Assembly: GCF_900114475.1 (NCBI RefSeq)
Contig: NZ_FOTE01000002.1
Location: 496,001 to 560,000 of the forward strand
Reading direction: 5' to 3'
From: Paenibacillus sp. 1_12
Lineage (GTDB): Bacteria; Bacillota; Bacilli; Paenibacillales; NBRC-103111
Length of the DNA stretch: 64,000 nt
Shown: piece by piece, positions 27,324-36,128 of the stretch
Numbering within the stretch: position 1 is the stretch's first letter
How the letters are laid out: each line of letters starts with the position of its first letter
The notes under the pieces: model-generated
What the model was told of the DNA's origin: nothing
Databases searched by the model: none
Seen by the model: the letters and a program-made list of their open reading frames with translations, nothing else
Translations under genes and position numbers: made by a program

Positions 27324-29573
27324 TTAATGTCCCTCAGCACGCTTTCGATAATCTCCAGGGGGCATTCCGAACAAATTCTTAAATGCTCTGTGAAACGAAA
27401 TAACATGTACGTAGCCGACCTGCTCGGCAATATCCTGAACAGGCAAGGACGTATTCAGCAGCAGCTTTTGGGCTACCTCCAGCCGTATTCTAAGCATATA
27501 ATCAATAAATTTTTCACCGAATTCCTCCTTGAACAGCTTGCTCAAATAGCGAGGATTCATTCCAAACCGTTCACTGATCTGGTTCAAGGACAAATTCGGA
27601 TCAGCATAATGAAGCTCAATATATTCTCTTACCCGCCCAACGAGTATATAATTATTTTTGACAGACCGCAGGGAACATATTTTATTTTCCAGCACGGATA
27701 ACAGAGCTCCCAACCGTTCACGCCATTCCTCCAGGGTTTCCGCGCCATTAGCTATGGCCTCAAACTCCGAATCATATTCATTATGCAGCAGAAGGTTCAC
27801 CTCATCCGCCATTTCCAGCAGCTCTTTATGCAGATGATACATCATATAATTGGTAATGGTTTCAATATCCGTCTGTGAAAAACAACCTTTCTTCAGCTCC
27901 TGATAGAGCTGGGTTAAATGAAATTGCCATTGACCATCGCTCATCCGAAACGACTTTGCAATCGTTCGTGCCAATTGCAGATGCGGGAAAATTCTGCCTT
28001 TTGCTTTGGACTGCAGATCCCAGCTTCCTATCATCGCTCCTACGCCAAATACGGGCTTATACGATACATGCTCCTTTGCCACCGTGTAAGACTCGGTTAT
28101 GTCACCAGGATGCTGGATCTCCGAACCAATCCCAACAGATACCGTAAAGCCCAGATTGCTTACAGTCCATGCCTGCACCTTTTTCATGACTTCACAAACT
28201 GCGGCCTGATTCAACTCCTGATCCATGTTAAGGTAAAAAATAACCGCCATCTGCTGCGGGTCAAACCATTCATTCCAAACGAATAATTGATCGTTGTGGG
28301 CAATTTCCTGGAGCACATTGCTAAGAACAAATTTAAGCAAATATTGGTCACTGTTATTATACGTATTTGTAAAATGCGAAAAACGGTCAATCTCCACAAT
28401 AACAGCCGTCAATCGATGAAATTTCGCAGGCAGCTGTAGGTTCTCCATCTCTTGCTTCCACGACTTGTCAGACCATACCTTGTGACCCTCCAGCCAATCA
28501 AAGAGAAGCTGTCTTTTGCGAATGAGCAGATCATCCTTATGCAGCTGCTCATACTGTCCGGCTCTTTCCAATAAACCATCAATAGCATACTCGATATATT
28601 TCAATTCATCCTTCTCCGACAGCTTGACCAGTTCTCCGCTTTTACGTTTGGAATAGTTCTGAATACGACCTGCAATGGCTTGAATGGGTTTATAATTCCG
28701 GTGCGTCATATAGGTAAAACCAACAAGCCCCAATACAATTGCTATAAAACCAACAATGATCCAAAAATCATTAAACAAGGATAGCAATGAGAACCGTTTG
28801 TCACTTTGTGCCTGCACATACCCCCAACCCGTGTAATCTGATTTCGTAGACAACCGTTTTTGCTCTTCATAAACCGTAGTTGCATCCTGATGGTTACGGT
28901 TTGGATTAAACGGCTCCAGTTTCGAGGTTAACAGCTCAATCGGGCCTGCATCTTTGCGGACTAAATCCTTAATAAACCCGTTCAATGCCTGTACTCGGAC
29001 ATTAACGACGATGGCACCCTGTTTTTCACCGATATAGGGATAATATTTGATCAGCGATACGACGCGGTCTTCTCCAATGGATTCATGTACAAACTCATTA
29101 AAAAATCGGGGATCGCTCCACGTATTGGGATTTACAGCCGAATTATAGGCAGTAAGCAGGAAATCCCTATCACCAAATTGATCAAGGTTAGTTAACCCGC
29201 TTCTTGATAAAATCTTGCCGGAGTTGGCATTGTATACATAAATAGAATTGGCGAAGGGGAGGATCGAGGATAGCTCATCCATTTTTTGCGAGATGCGAAA
29301 ATAGTCATACAGCGCTTTAGATTCCGTGATTGAAAAAAAATCCTTCAGTGTCTGGTTCGCAACGATTTCTTTGATTACGGTCCGTTCCGCGGATTTGAGA
29401 TTTGCATCGATAGCTTGGGCAACCTTTGTTGTAATAGCCTCGTTCGTCATCACGATCTGCTTTTGGACAGAGTTGTTTAACACAGCAAAAAATGAAAAAA
29501 TCAAGATCGATATGACGACAAAGAAAATAGGCGTGTAAGAAAGCAGCATACGATAATACAAATTCATCTTCAT
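27324..29573 (-). CDS. Membrane-anchored AraC family transcriptional regulator
   Basis: About 749 residues from the ATG at 29571-29573 (a second ATG follows two codons later). It has a membrane helix near residues 5-28, an extracellular Cache-like sensor of about 250 residues and a second helix. A HAMP-like coiled linker, a degenerate GGDEF-like central part and a C-terminal AraC double helix-turn-helix (RFGMNPRYLSKLFKEEFG, VGYVHVISFHRAFKNLFG) follow. Such one-protein sensors couple external sugar detection directly to DNA binding. It is the upstream neighbour of the LplBC importer operon and probably activates it through the 14-bp repeats. Confidence 0.9.
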   Translation of the reverse strand: MKMNLYYRMLLSYTPIFFVVISILIFSFFAVLNNSVQKQIVMTNEAITTKVAQAIDANLKSAERTVIKEIVANQTLKDFFSITESKALYDYFRISQKMDELSSILPFANSIYVYNANSGKILSRSGLTNLDQFGDRDFLLTAYNSAVNPNTWSDPRFFNEFVHESIGEDRVVSLIKYYPYIGEKQGAIVVNVRVQALNGFIKDLVRKDAGPIELLTSKLEPFNPNRNHQDATTVYEEQKRLSTKSDYTGWGYVQAQSDKRFSLLSLFNDFWIIVGFIAIVLGLVGFTYMTHRNYKPIQAIAGRIQNYSKRKSGELVKLSEKDELKYIEYAIDGLLERAGQYEQLHKDDLLIRKRQLLFDWLEGHKVWSDKSWKQEMENLQLPAKFHRLTAVIVEIDRFSHFTNTYNNSDQYLLKFVLSNVLQEIAHNDQLFVWNEWFDPQQMAVIFYLNMDQELNQAAVCEVMKKVQAWTVSNLGFTVSVGIGSEIQHPGDITESYTVAKEHVSYKPVFGVGAMIGSWDLQSKAKGRIFPHLQLARTIAKSFRMSDGQWQFHLTQLYQELKKGCFSQTDIETITNYMMYHLHKELLEMADEVNLLLHNEYDSEFEAIANGAETLEEWRERLGALLSVLENKICSLRSVKNNYILVGRVREYIELHYADPNLSLNQISERFGMNPRYLSKLFKEEFGEKFIDYMLRIRLEVAQKLLLNTSLPVQDIAEQVGYVHVISFHRAFKNLFGMPPGDYRKRAEGH

Positions 29574-29693
29574 CACGTTCAGCCCCCTGTGTTTATTAGA
29601 ACATTGAGACAATCTACGCTAATATTTAACTTATTTTACCATTTACATACATGTCCTACAATTACTCATCGAGTCCAAAGCTTTGAAATGCAA

Positions 29694-29724
29694 AAAATAA
29701 CCTTCCCAAAGAGTCGGTTATTTT
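29694..29724 (-). terminator. Terminator of the oxidoreductase gene at 29736
   Basis: Stem AAAATAACC / GGTTATTTT with a 13-base loop, followed on the minus strand by a T run. It begins 12 bases after the stop codon. Confidence 0.8.
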
Positions 29725-29735
29725 CATAGGATTCG

Positions 29736-30725
29736 TTATTTATCAGCTGGATAGGTCAAATTCCATTGCTTTCTGATCGTGTCTAATGTAGTCATCAGAG
29801 CGAGGGTTTCGTCCAAAGGCATGATTCTGCTTTCTGGCCGCTCTTCACGCAGGCAGGCCATCGCTTCTTCTGCTTCGAACATAAAACCATGGGCTTTCCG
29901 GTCATCTACAAACGTTTCCGGCTCTTCGCCCGTCACCTTCAGCGTGGCTGAGCGGGCCGCCAGAAATAAAGGAATATGAATGTGACCTTTCGTACCAAAA
30001 ATGTACGCATCATTGACCAGACCGAGCTGAACGGAGCCATTCAGCGCTGCGTTCCGTCCTCCCTCGTATTCGAACAGCAGTGAAAACTGCTCATCCACTC
30101 CTGTTTCACCAATCCTTGCGCTGCTCATTATTTTATCCGGCTGTGCGCCGTATACCATGGATACGAAGGAAATAGGATAAATACCGGCATCGAGCAGCGT
30201 TCCACCGCCCAAAGCATGGTTCAGCAAGCGACTTTCCGGTTTCCAGCCCAAATTAAATCCAAAGTCGGCCTTAACCAGCCTGACCTCGCCGATTTTTCCC
30301 TCCTCCAGCCATTGTCTTACTTTGTTAATAGCGGGCAGGAAGCGTGTCCACATAGCTTCCATCAGGAAAATGCGATTCTCTTTGGCATAGGTGATCATTT
30401 CCTCGGCTTCCGCGGCATTCATGGTAAAAGGTTTTTCGCACAGCACTGCTTTACCAGCTCTTAGAAACGTAAGTGTATTATCCTTGTGCGCAGGATGCAG
30501 CGTACCCACATAGACAATATCCACATCCGAGTCCTCAGCCAGCTGCTCCAAGCTTCCATAAGCTCGCGGGATGTTGAATTCCTTGGCAAAATTTTCTGCC
30601 TTCTCCAGATTCCTACCCGCAACTGCAACCACCTCTGCTCCTGCTGCGAAAGCCAAGTCCTTAACAAATTGCTTGGATATATTGCCCGGACCCGCAATCC
30701 CCCATTTAATCGTTGTCGTTGACAT
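29736..30725 (-). CDS. Gfo/Idh/MocA family oxidoreductase (trans-dihydrodiol dehydrogenase-like)
   Basis: A 329-residue protein with the motif IKWGIAGPGNISKQFVKDL for NAD(P) binding, then CEKPFTMNAAEAEEMI and the KADFGFNLGWKPESRL segment typical of the dihydrodiol-dehydrogenase branch of the family. It probably oxidises a sugar or related polyol; the substrate cannot be read from sequence. It is a single-gene unit with its own terminator and an AAGGAG ribosome site. A possible cre site lies 52 bases upstream (30777-30790). Confidence 0.9.
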   Translation of the reverse strand: MSTTTIKWGIAGPGNISKQFVKDLAFAAGAEVVAVAGRNLEKAENFAKEFNIPRAYGSLEQLAEDSDVDIVYVGTLHPAHKDNTLTFLRAGKAVLCEKPFTMNAAEAEEMITYAKENRIFLMEAMWTRFLPAINKVRQWLEEGKIGEVRLVKADFGFNLGWKPESRLLNHALGGGTLLDAGIYPISFVSMVYGAQPDKIMSSARIGETGVDEQFSLLFEYEGGRNAALNGSVQLGLVNDAYIFGTKGHIHIPLFLAARSATLKVTGEEPETFVDDRKAHGFMFEAEEAMACLREERPESRIMPLDETLALMTTLDTIRKQWNLTYPADK

Positions 30726-30776
30726 TTATACGCTCACTCCTTACGTTCTCTAATGTATTTATTCAATTTTCTCACA

Positions 30777-30790
30777 AAAAAACGCTTTCA
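30777..30790 (-). promoter_or_regulatory. Possible cre (CcpA) site
   Basis: TGAAAGCGTTTTTT on the minus strand matches the cre consensus except at its last two positions. It lies just upstream of the oxidoreductase at 29736-30725. Weaker than the site at 27237. Confidence 0.4.
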
Positions 30791-30924
30791 TCAAATTAAT
30801 AATTACTGGCGTTCTATCCACTCAAACAACCCTCTTCCAAAATTCTATGCTCGCTCTAGTTTTTGCCTTGTATCGTTATTGTATCAAACAATCTCGGCTC
30901 GAACTCATAATAAAAAGTCACAAC

Positions 30925-32445
30925 CTATTGCAGCAATTCAACATCACTCCAGGTTCTGGAACGATTCTGTGTCCAATTCGTCAACGTATTGCTGTAATTG
31001 TTAATCGTATAAATATCGCCAGCGTTGTCTCTGTAATAGGAAAACCCTTCCTCTGGGGCTTTCGAGAATCGTCTCAGCTCCAGTGAAGGAGTCACCTCGT
31101 ATAAGCCGTCTTTTTCAGTGTCAGAAAGTTCGCTGGTTAGGGGTCTTGAACCTGTTGAAGGATCGATTCCCAATTCGTTTGTGTAGGGCTTGCCGTACAG
31201 CCTTACAATCAAACGACCATCCGGTTCAACTGGATTTCTTGTAGGGCTGTTAAATCCGATCGGGGTGATGTCCTGCTCATTCCAGATTTCGTTGGCAAGG
31301 CGTATATTCCCCTTTGTGTCCATAAGCGCCAGCAAGCCGGAGCCGCGGAAGTAATAATTCCTAAAAGGCATACGATCTCGTGTAATCCAAACCGAGCCGT
31401 CCTTATTTGTGATGACATGCTCTGGCTTATAGGGGTAATTCGTAACCGGACGCAGTTTTCCATCTACAATCGCGAACAACTGATAGCGGCTGTTCGGCGG
31501 CGGTCCTATAACAGCTATCGGGAAATACGTGTACACGGCAAGCAGCTTTCGCTTGCTATCGATATCGAACAATGTACCTTCAATCTGAAGCCTTGTATCT
31601 CCCAGAATACCCTTTTCTTCATCACGCAGTTCCCCAAGCTGTAAGCCCTCGTAGGTAAGACGATCTCCCACACGTTCGATGATAACCTTCTTCCCCTCAC
31701 CCGCTCTTGCTTGCGCCTCTTGATTGGCCTTATCACGAATCTGTTGGGCCTGCTCCAACTCAATCCATTCCGGTTTCGTCTGAAGCTTCTTATTGATTTT
31801 CAGCATTGCGTAGCTTTTATAATCTTTACCCAAAGCATCGACATACAGTGATTCAGCATCATCGTATACAATTTGCTGGATTACACGGTCCTGTCCACTC
31901 CATATAGACAGTCCTTCTTCGCTGCTAAATTGCAAATCCATCATTAGTCTTGTATGAGCGAACGTCCATGTTAGCGGCATATAGGTTACATCCCTGAATT
32001 CTAGAAACGGATATTCTTCCTGCTCGTTTTGAATCTGTGCGCCCCATAATTGAATGGGAGAAGTGGCTGCCTTTGCCGTATAAGAGCGGGTCAATGAGTT
32101 CGTCACCTTCCCGTTCTGTACGTACTTGATCTTCTCGAGAGCCGGATACATCCAGTAGGGACTCGTACAGCAGGTTCTATAAATCTTTAATCCCTCGGAT
32201 TCGTTCCAATCGATATCTAACTCTAGCTCCTGCATCAAATCCCAGTTCAACGGTACATAGGTAATATCCTTGTACACCAGGAATGGATAATCCAGCTGCT
32301 TGTTGTTGATGATTTGCCCATTTACTTTCACTGGGAAATTTACTATGCTCACTTGAACGGTGCCTGTTTCTGCCTTAGCTGTAACTGACCATAGGCACAA
32401 TAATAACAGTGCTCCCAGCCAGATCAGCATCGTTTTTTTAAACAT
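30925..32445 (-). CDS. Secreted protein with stalk (copper amine oxidase N-terminal-like) domains
   Basis: About 506 residues. The start is at 32443-32445, because the GAGG site lies inside the longer frame to 32460. A signal peptide (KKTMLIWLGALLLLCLW, cleavage near AKA) is followed by two repeats of the stalk-domain pattern: VNGQIINNKQLDYPFLVYKD with ITYVPLNW, and EEYPFLEFRDVTYMPLTW. Such domains occur in cell-surface proteins of Paenibacillus and relatives. The remainder contains beta-propeller-like strands (IVDGKLRPVTNYPYKPEHVI, KDGSVWITRDR, GDIYTINNYS) and is probably extracellular. Function unknown. Its stop is 199 bases before the oxidoreductase start. Confidence 0.75.
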   Translation of the reverse strand: MFKKTMLIWLGALLLLCLWSVTAKAETGTVQVSIVNFPVKVNGQIINNKQLDYPFLVYKDITYVPLNWDLMQELELDIDWNESEGLKIYRTCCTSPYWMYPALEKIKYVQNGKVTNSLTRSYTAKAATSPIQLWGAQIQNEQEEYPFLEFRDVTYMPLTWTFAHTRLMMDLQFSSEEGLSIWSGQDRVIQQIVYDDAESLYVDALGKDYKSYAMLKINKKLQTKPEWIELEQAQQIRDKANQEAQARAGEGKKVIIERVGDRLTYEGLQLGELRDEEKGILGDTRLQIEGTLFDIDSKRKLLAVYTYFPIAVIGPPPNSRYQLFAIVDGKLRPVTNYPYKPEHVITNKDGSVWITRDRMPFRNYYFRGSGLLALMDTKGNIRLANEIWNEQDITPIGFNSPTRNPVEPDGRLIVRLYGKPYTNELGIDPSTGSRPLTSELSDTEKDGLYEVTPSLELRRFSKAPEEGFSYYRDNAGDIYTINNYSNTLTNWTQNRSRTWSDVELLQ

Positions 32446-32570
32446 GTGCGCTCGCCTCATTTATACATATATTTTTCCAATCGTGAGTTAGACGCAATAA
32501 GTGTAACAAAAGTTCTTACGGTCAAGTTTAAAAAGCTAGTGAAACTGATCCAGCTTCAGAATGTGCATGA

Positions 32571-32612
32571 AGAAGCCTCTAGCTCCACTGTCTGTGGAAA
32601 GCCGGAGGCTTC
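32571..32612 (-). terminator. Probable terminator of the phosphoesterase gene
   Basis: Stem AGAAGCCTC / GAGGCTTCT with an internal smaller stem, 29 bases after the stop codon. The T run after it is weak. Confidence 0.5.
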
Positions 32613-32640
32613 TAATGATAGGATGTTCCATCGGAAGGAC

Positions 32641-33690
32641 TTATGCCTTTGCTTGCAGCGGCACCGTATAGTTGGCTGATTCAATCCAACTGCGGTCGGA
32701 AAATTCGCGCCCGCGGACAACAACCTGATTCTCGTATATCTGCACATACATGCCTTGAGCAACATTATCGTTTCCGGCGCTGCGTGTCTTACCAACGGAG
32801 GCATTATTAAACCAATGGAACGAGTTATCCGTATTGTAATGATTCTCCGTTGCAAAATTACGGTGTGTATGACCGGACAGAACAAAAACATTGCGATAAG
32901 GCTTAAGAATTGCACGGAATTCCTTGGCCCTGACCAACTGGTGGGTGCCACCATCCGTACCTGGAGCTGGCAGCGGCTGATGGATGAACACCATCACGGG
33001 TTTCCCGTCCTCATGCTGCTTCATCTGGTTTTCCAGCCAAGCTAGCTGAGCATCCGAATACCAGGCCCCTTCTCCATACTCCGGTTTATCACCGACATAA
33101 GCTTCCTGAGACAACAGTATGAAATGAATACCACCCATCCAGAAGTCGCTGTAGGGTTGATCCTTATATCCGAAAAATTTCATAAAACGCTCTTTGGCCA
33201 TGGCATCGCTCTTGCCATTGGGCATGGTCTCCTTCGCAAACTCGCCTTGTTTATCTAACCAAATATCATAGTAATCATGATTTCCCATATTGGCATAGAT
33301 AGGAGGCAGTTTGTAACCGTTAAATATTTTGCGCATCAGCTTGTAGTCTGTTTCCCGTCCCATATCCGTCAGATCCCCGCCCAACACGATACATTCCACA
33401 GGAGACTCAAAGTTCGTGACGTCTTTCAATGCGGCATGCAGCTTATCTGTCATCATGGAAATTCCATCGGAAATATGCAGATCGCTTAACAAAAAGAAGG
33501 ACAGCAGCAGCTTATTCGACAAAGGGGTTTCTGTCAATTGGCTTGGTGTAGGTGTAGGTGCAGCAGTGGATTCAGACCCGGCATGCAGCGGCTTTTCCTG
33601 ATCAAGCACATTTTTCCATATAGCACCGCCTCCCGCAAGAACAGCGATGAAGGCCAGCATTCTTTTTACAAATTGTCTTCTTGACATCAT
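32641..33690 (-). CDS. Tat-exported metallophosphoesterase
   Basis: A 349-residue protein. It begins with a twin-arginine signal (SRRQFVK followed by a hydrophobic stretch), so it should be exported folded with its metals. All calcineurin-type motifs are present in order: FLLSDLHIS (D-x-H), VLGGDLTDMG (GD), ANMGNHDYYD (GNHD), MVFIHQPLP (H) and VLSGHTHRN (GHTH). It therefore hydrolyses a phosphate ester outside the membrane; the substrate is unknown. A short Thr/Pro/Ser-rich tether follows the signal. The upstream neighbour is a large PAS histidine kinase on the same strand, about 110 bases away. Confidence 0.9.
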   Translation of the reverse strand: MMSRRQFVKRMLAFIAVLAGGGAIWKNVLDQEKPLHAGSESTAAPTPTPSQLTETPLSNKLLLSFFLLSDLHISDGISMMTDKLHAALKDVTNFESPVECIVLGGDLTDMGRETDYKLMRKIFNGYKLPPIYANMGNHDYYDIWLDKQGEFAKETMPNGKSDAMAKERFMKFFGYKDQPYSDFWMGGIHFILLSQEAYVGDKPEYGEGAWYSDAQLAWLENQMKQHEDGKPVMVFIHQPLPAPGTDGGTHQLVRAKEFRAILKPYRNVFVLSGHTHRNFATENHYNTDNSFHWFNNASVGKTRSAGNDNVAQGMYVQIYENQVVVRGREFSDRSWIESANYTVPLQAKA

Positions 33691-33802
33691 AAACTTCCAC
33701 CACCTGTTCTCTGATCAGACGATAGCAGAAGTATAGCATATAAAGAATAAATATTTCTCAATTAATTTGAGATTTTTTGAAATTAGACTCCATTCCCCCT
33801 CA

Positions 33803-36004
33803 CTAATATGCAATCGGAAGACTGACCTCAACTATTGTCCCCTCGTTTTCTTTACTGAATACTTCTATCCCTCCCTGATGATTTTCAATAATCTTTTTAC
33901 TAACCATGAAACCAAGTCCGGTTCCTTTTTCTTTGGTTGTGTAAAATGGTTCTCCAAGTCTGGAAAGGATATGTTCGGGAATGCCATACCCTTGATCAAT
34001 GAATCGAAGCAGCAGATTTTCTTTGTTTTTACTTTTTAATTGAATCACGATAGTGCCGCCTTTGGGCATAGCTTCTATAGCATTTTTCATGAAGTTAATG
34101 CAGACTTGCTTCAATTGATTCTCGTCACATAAAATATGAGTCGTCTCCAGTTCGAACTCGGTAACAATTTCCACATTGTTCATGATAGCTTGTGTCCCCA
34201 ATAAGGTGGTCACTTGTCCGAGAAGCATACGAATATCTTTACGCTCATACTGGACGGATTGCGGCTTGGCAAGAATTAACAGCTCACTCAAAATCATTTC
34301 GATCCGTTCGATTTCAGAAGAGATGATGTCAAAATAAATTTGCTTCTGAAGTGATCCCGATTGCATGAACTGCACGAAACCTTTTATAGCCGTAATGGGA
34401 TTACGGATCTCATGAGCAATACCCGCGGCCAATTGACCTGCAATCGACAATTTCTTGGAGTTGATTACAAGCTCTTCCGCTTGCTTCTGCGCAGTGATGT
34501 CTCGCAGGATAACAGCCCAGCCATGGATATGATCATGTTCATCCCGCATACCGAAGCTCGACAGCATCACGGGAATAATCGTACCGTCCTTTCTTCGTCT
34601 GACGGTTTCATATCCTTTTAGAGGCTCGTCCGATTTTATTACCTTCAGCTTCAAATCGATCTGCGGCAGTAAATCCAGCGGCATAATGGGCAGATTCAGA
34701 ATAGAGAGGCCCACTATTTCTGAGGCTGACCATCCAAAAACATGTTCAAACGCATGGTTGATTCTCGATACATTTTCTTCCAGGTCTACAATAAGAATCG
34801 GGTCCACGTTATGATCTATAAAAGATTCCAGCTGATTTTTGGCTGCATTCAGTTCCTGAACTGCCCTTTTTCTTTCACTGATATCTCGATACATACTCAT
34901 GACGCCGACAATGATTCCTTCTTCGTCACGTACAGGAGATAAGGTTCCGCTCACCTCGATGAGCGTTCCATCCTTTCGTTGTCGAATCGTTTCGAAGCCT
35001 ATAACCGAATCTCCCGATTTAACTTGTTCTATATTCAATTTCATCGAATTTCTAAGAAACTCAGGCACGATAGTGCACACCATGTCTTCATACATAATTT
35101 CATCCAGTTTCCATTGAAACATACTCTCAAAGGCGGCATTCGCCTCTAGAATACGACCCTCGAAATCCATGACCAAAATGGGGTCCGCATTACTATGAAA
35201 CAAGGATTCCAGTCTGGCTTGCGTTTTTCTCAAATCAAGTTCATCTTGCTTGCGCGCTGATATATCCCTTCCAACACTAAATAATTTAGTAATTTCCCCT
35301 TCTCTATTCCTAATAATTCTCAAACTCGACTCAATCCAAATATAGTGTCCATCTTTATGCCGTACTCTACAGGTAAAGGTATTGACCTCCGATTTTTGAA
35401 GAACGCCACTAAACGACAAGGAAGCAGCATCATGAGGATGCAAGTAAACTTTAGTTGTGGTACCTATTACTTCATCTGGTCGATAACCAAGTATGTTTTG
35501 GATAGCGGGAGAAACGTAACGGATAATGCCATCAGGTGTTCTGTAAGAAATGATGTCCGGTGAATTTTCTGAAATGATTTGATACAGCTCCTGACTTTCC
35601 TTCTGCTGTAATTCGTTATCAGCCCTCTTATGATCGGTAATATTGACAATCTGGGATATAAAAAATAAGGGTTTGCCTTCTTCATTCCTTACTAAGGACA
35701 TTGCTAATAGTGCCCTTATAATAGACCCCTCTTTATGAATAAATTGCTTTTCTATCTGATACGATTCCCGTTTGCCTTCGATTAATTGGTTCTTAAGCTC
35801 AAGATGAAGTAAAAAATCTTCAGTATATGTAGTTTCCCGAAAACCAATTTGGGTAAGCTCTTCTTCCGAATATCCTAACATGGAGCATGCGGAAGCATTC
35901 GCTTTAAGAACAGTTCCATTCATTTCCAGGAGAGCCATACCAATCGGTGCGTGCTGAAATGCCTGAAAGAATAATTCATCCGCAAAACGATAGTCCTTGT
36001 TCAT
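33803..36004 (-). CDS. Soluble PAS-domain sensor histidine kinase (KinA/KinE-like)
   Basis: A 733-residue cytoplasmic protein with four PAS domains in tandem (about residues 10-125, 140-255, 265-380, 390-505). A HisKA domain follows with phospho-acceptor His531 in GIAHEIRNPITAIKG, then an HATPase domain (FMKNAIEAMPKGG, DQGYGIPEHI, GTGLGFMVSKKI). There are no membrane helices and no response regulator next to it. In Bacillota such orphan multi-PAS kinases often feed the sporulation phosphorelay, so that is a reasonable but unproven role. The PAS domains could bind heme, flavin or metabolites; no diagnostic Cys or His pair stands out. Confidence 0.9.
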   Translation of the reverse strand: MNKDYRFADELFFQAFQHAPIGMALLEMNGTVLKANASACSMLGYSEEELTQIGFRETTYTEDFLLHLELKNQLIEGKRESYQIEKQFIHKEGSIIRALLAMSLVRNEEGKPLFFISQIVNITDHKRADNELQQKESQELYQIISENSPDIISYRTPDGIIRYVSPAIQNILGYRPDEVIGTTTKVYLHPHDAASLSFSGVLQKSEVNTFTCRVRHKDGHYIWIESSLRIIRNREGEITKLFSVGRDISARKQDELDLRKTQARLESLFHSNADPILVMDFEGRILEANAAFESMFQWKLDEIMYEDMVCTIVPEFLRNSMKLNIEQVKSGDSVIGFETIRQRKDGTLIEVSGTLSPVRDEEGIIVGVMSMYRDISERKRAVQELNAAKNQLESFIDHNVDPILIVDLEENVSRINHAFEHVFGWSASEIVGLSILNLPIMPLDLLPQIDLKLKVIKSDEPLKGYETVRRRKDGTIIPVMLSSFGMRDEHDHIHGWAVILRDITAQKQAEELVINSKKLSIAGQLAAGIAHEIRNPITAIKGFVQFMQSGSLQKQIYFDIISSEIERIEMILSELLILAKPQSVQYERKDIRMLLGQVTTLLGTQAIMNNVEIVTEFELETTHILCDENQLKQVCINFMKNAIEAMPKGGTIVIQLKSKNKENLLLRFIDQGYGIPEHILSRLGEPFYTTKEKGTGLGFMVSKKIIENHQGGIEVFSKENEGTIVEVSLPIAY

Positions 36005-36128
36005 AGGTTCCTCCCCTTGTTACAAATCGAATAAGCTTTATGATAGCTTTCTAGCAGAGCGACCTGCTTTCCTGCATCGACAGCATTTTTTTATCGATTT
36101 GTGCTGCGGGCTATCACCTTTATACAGC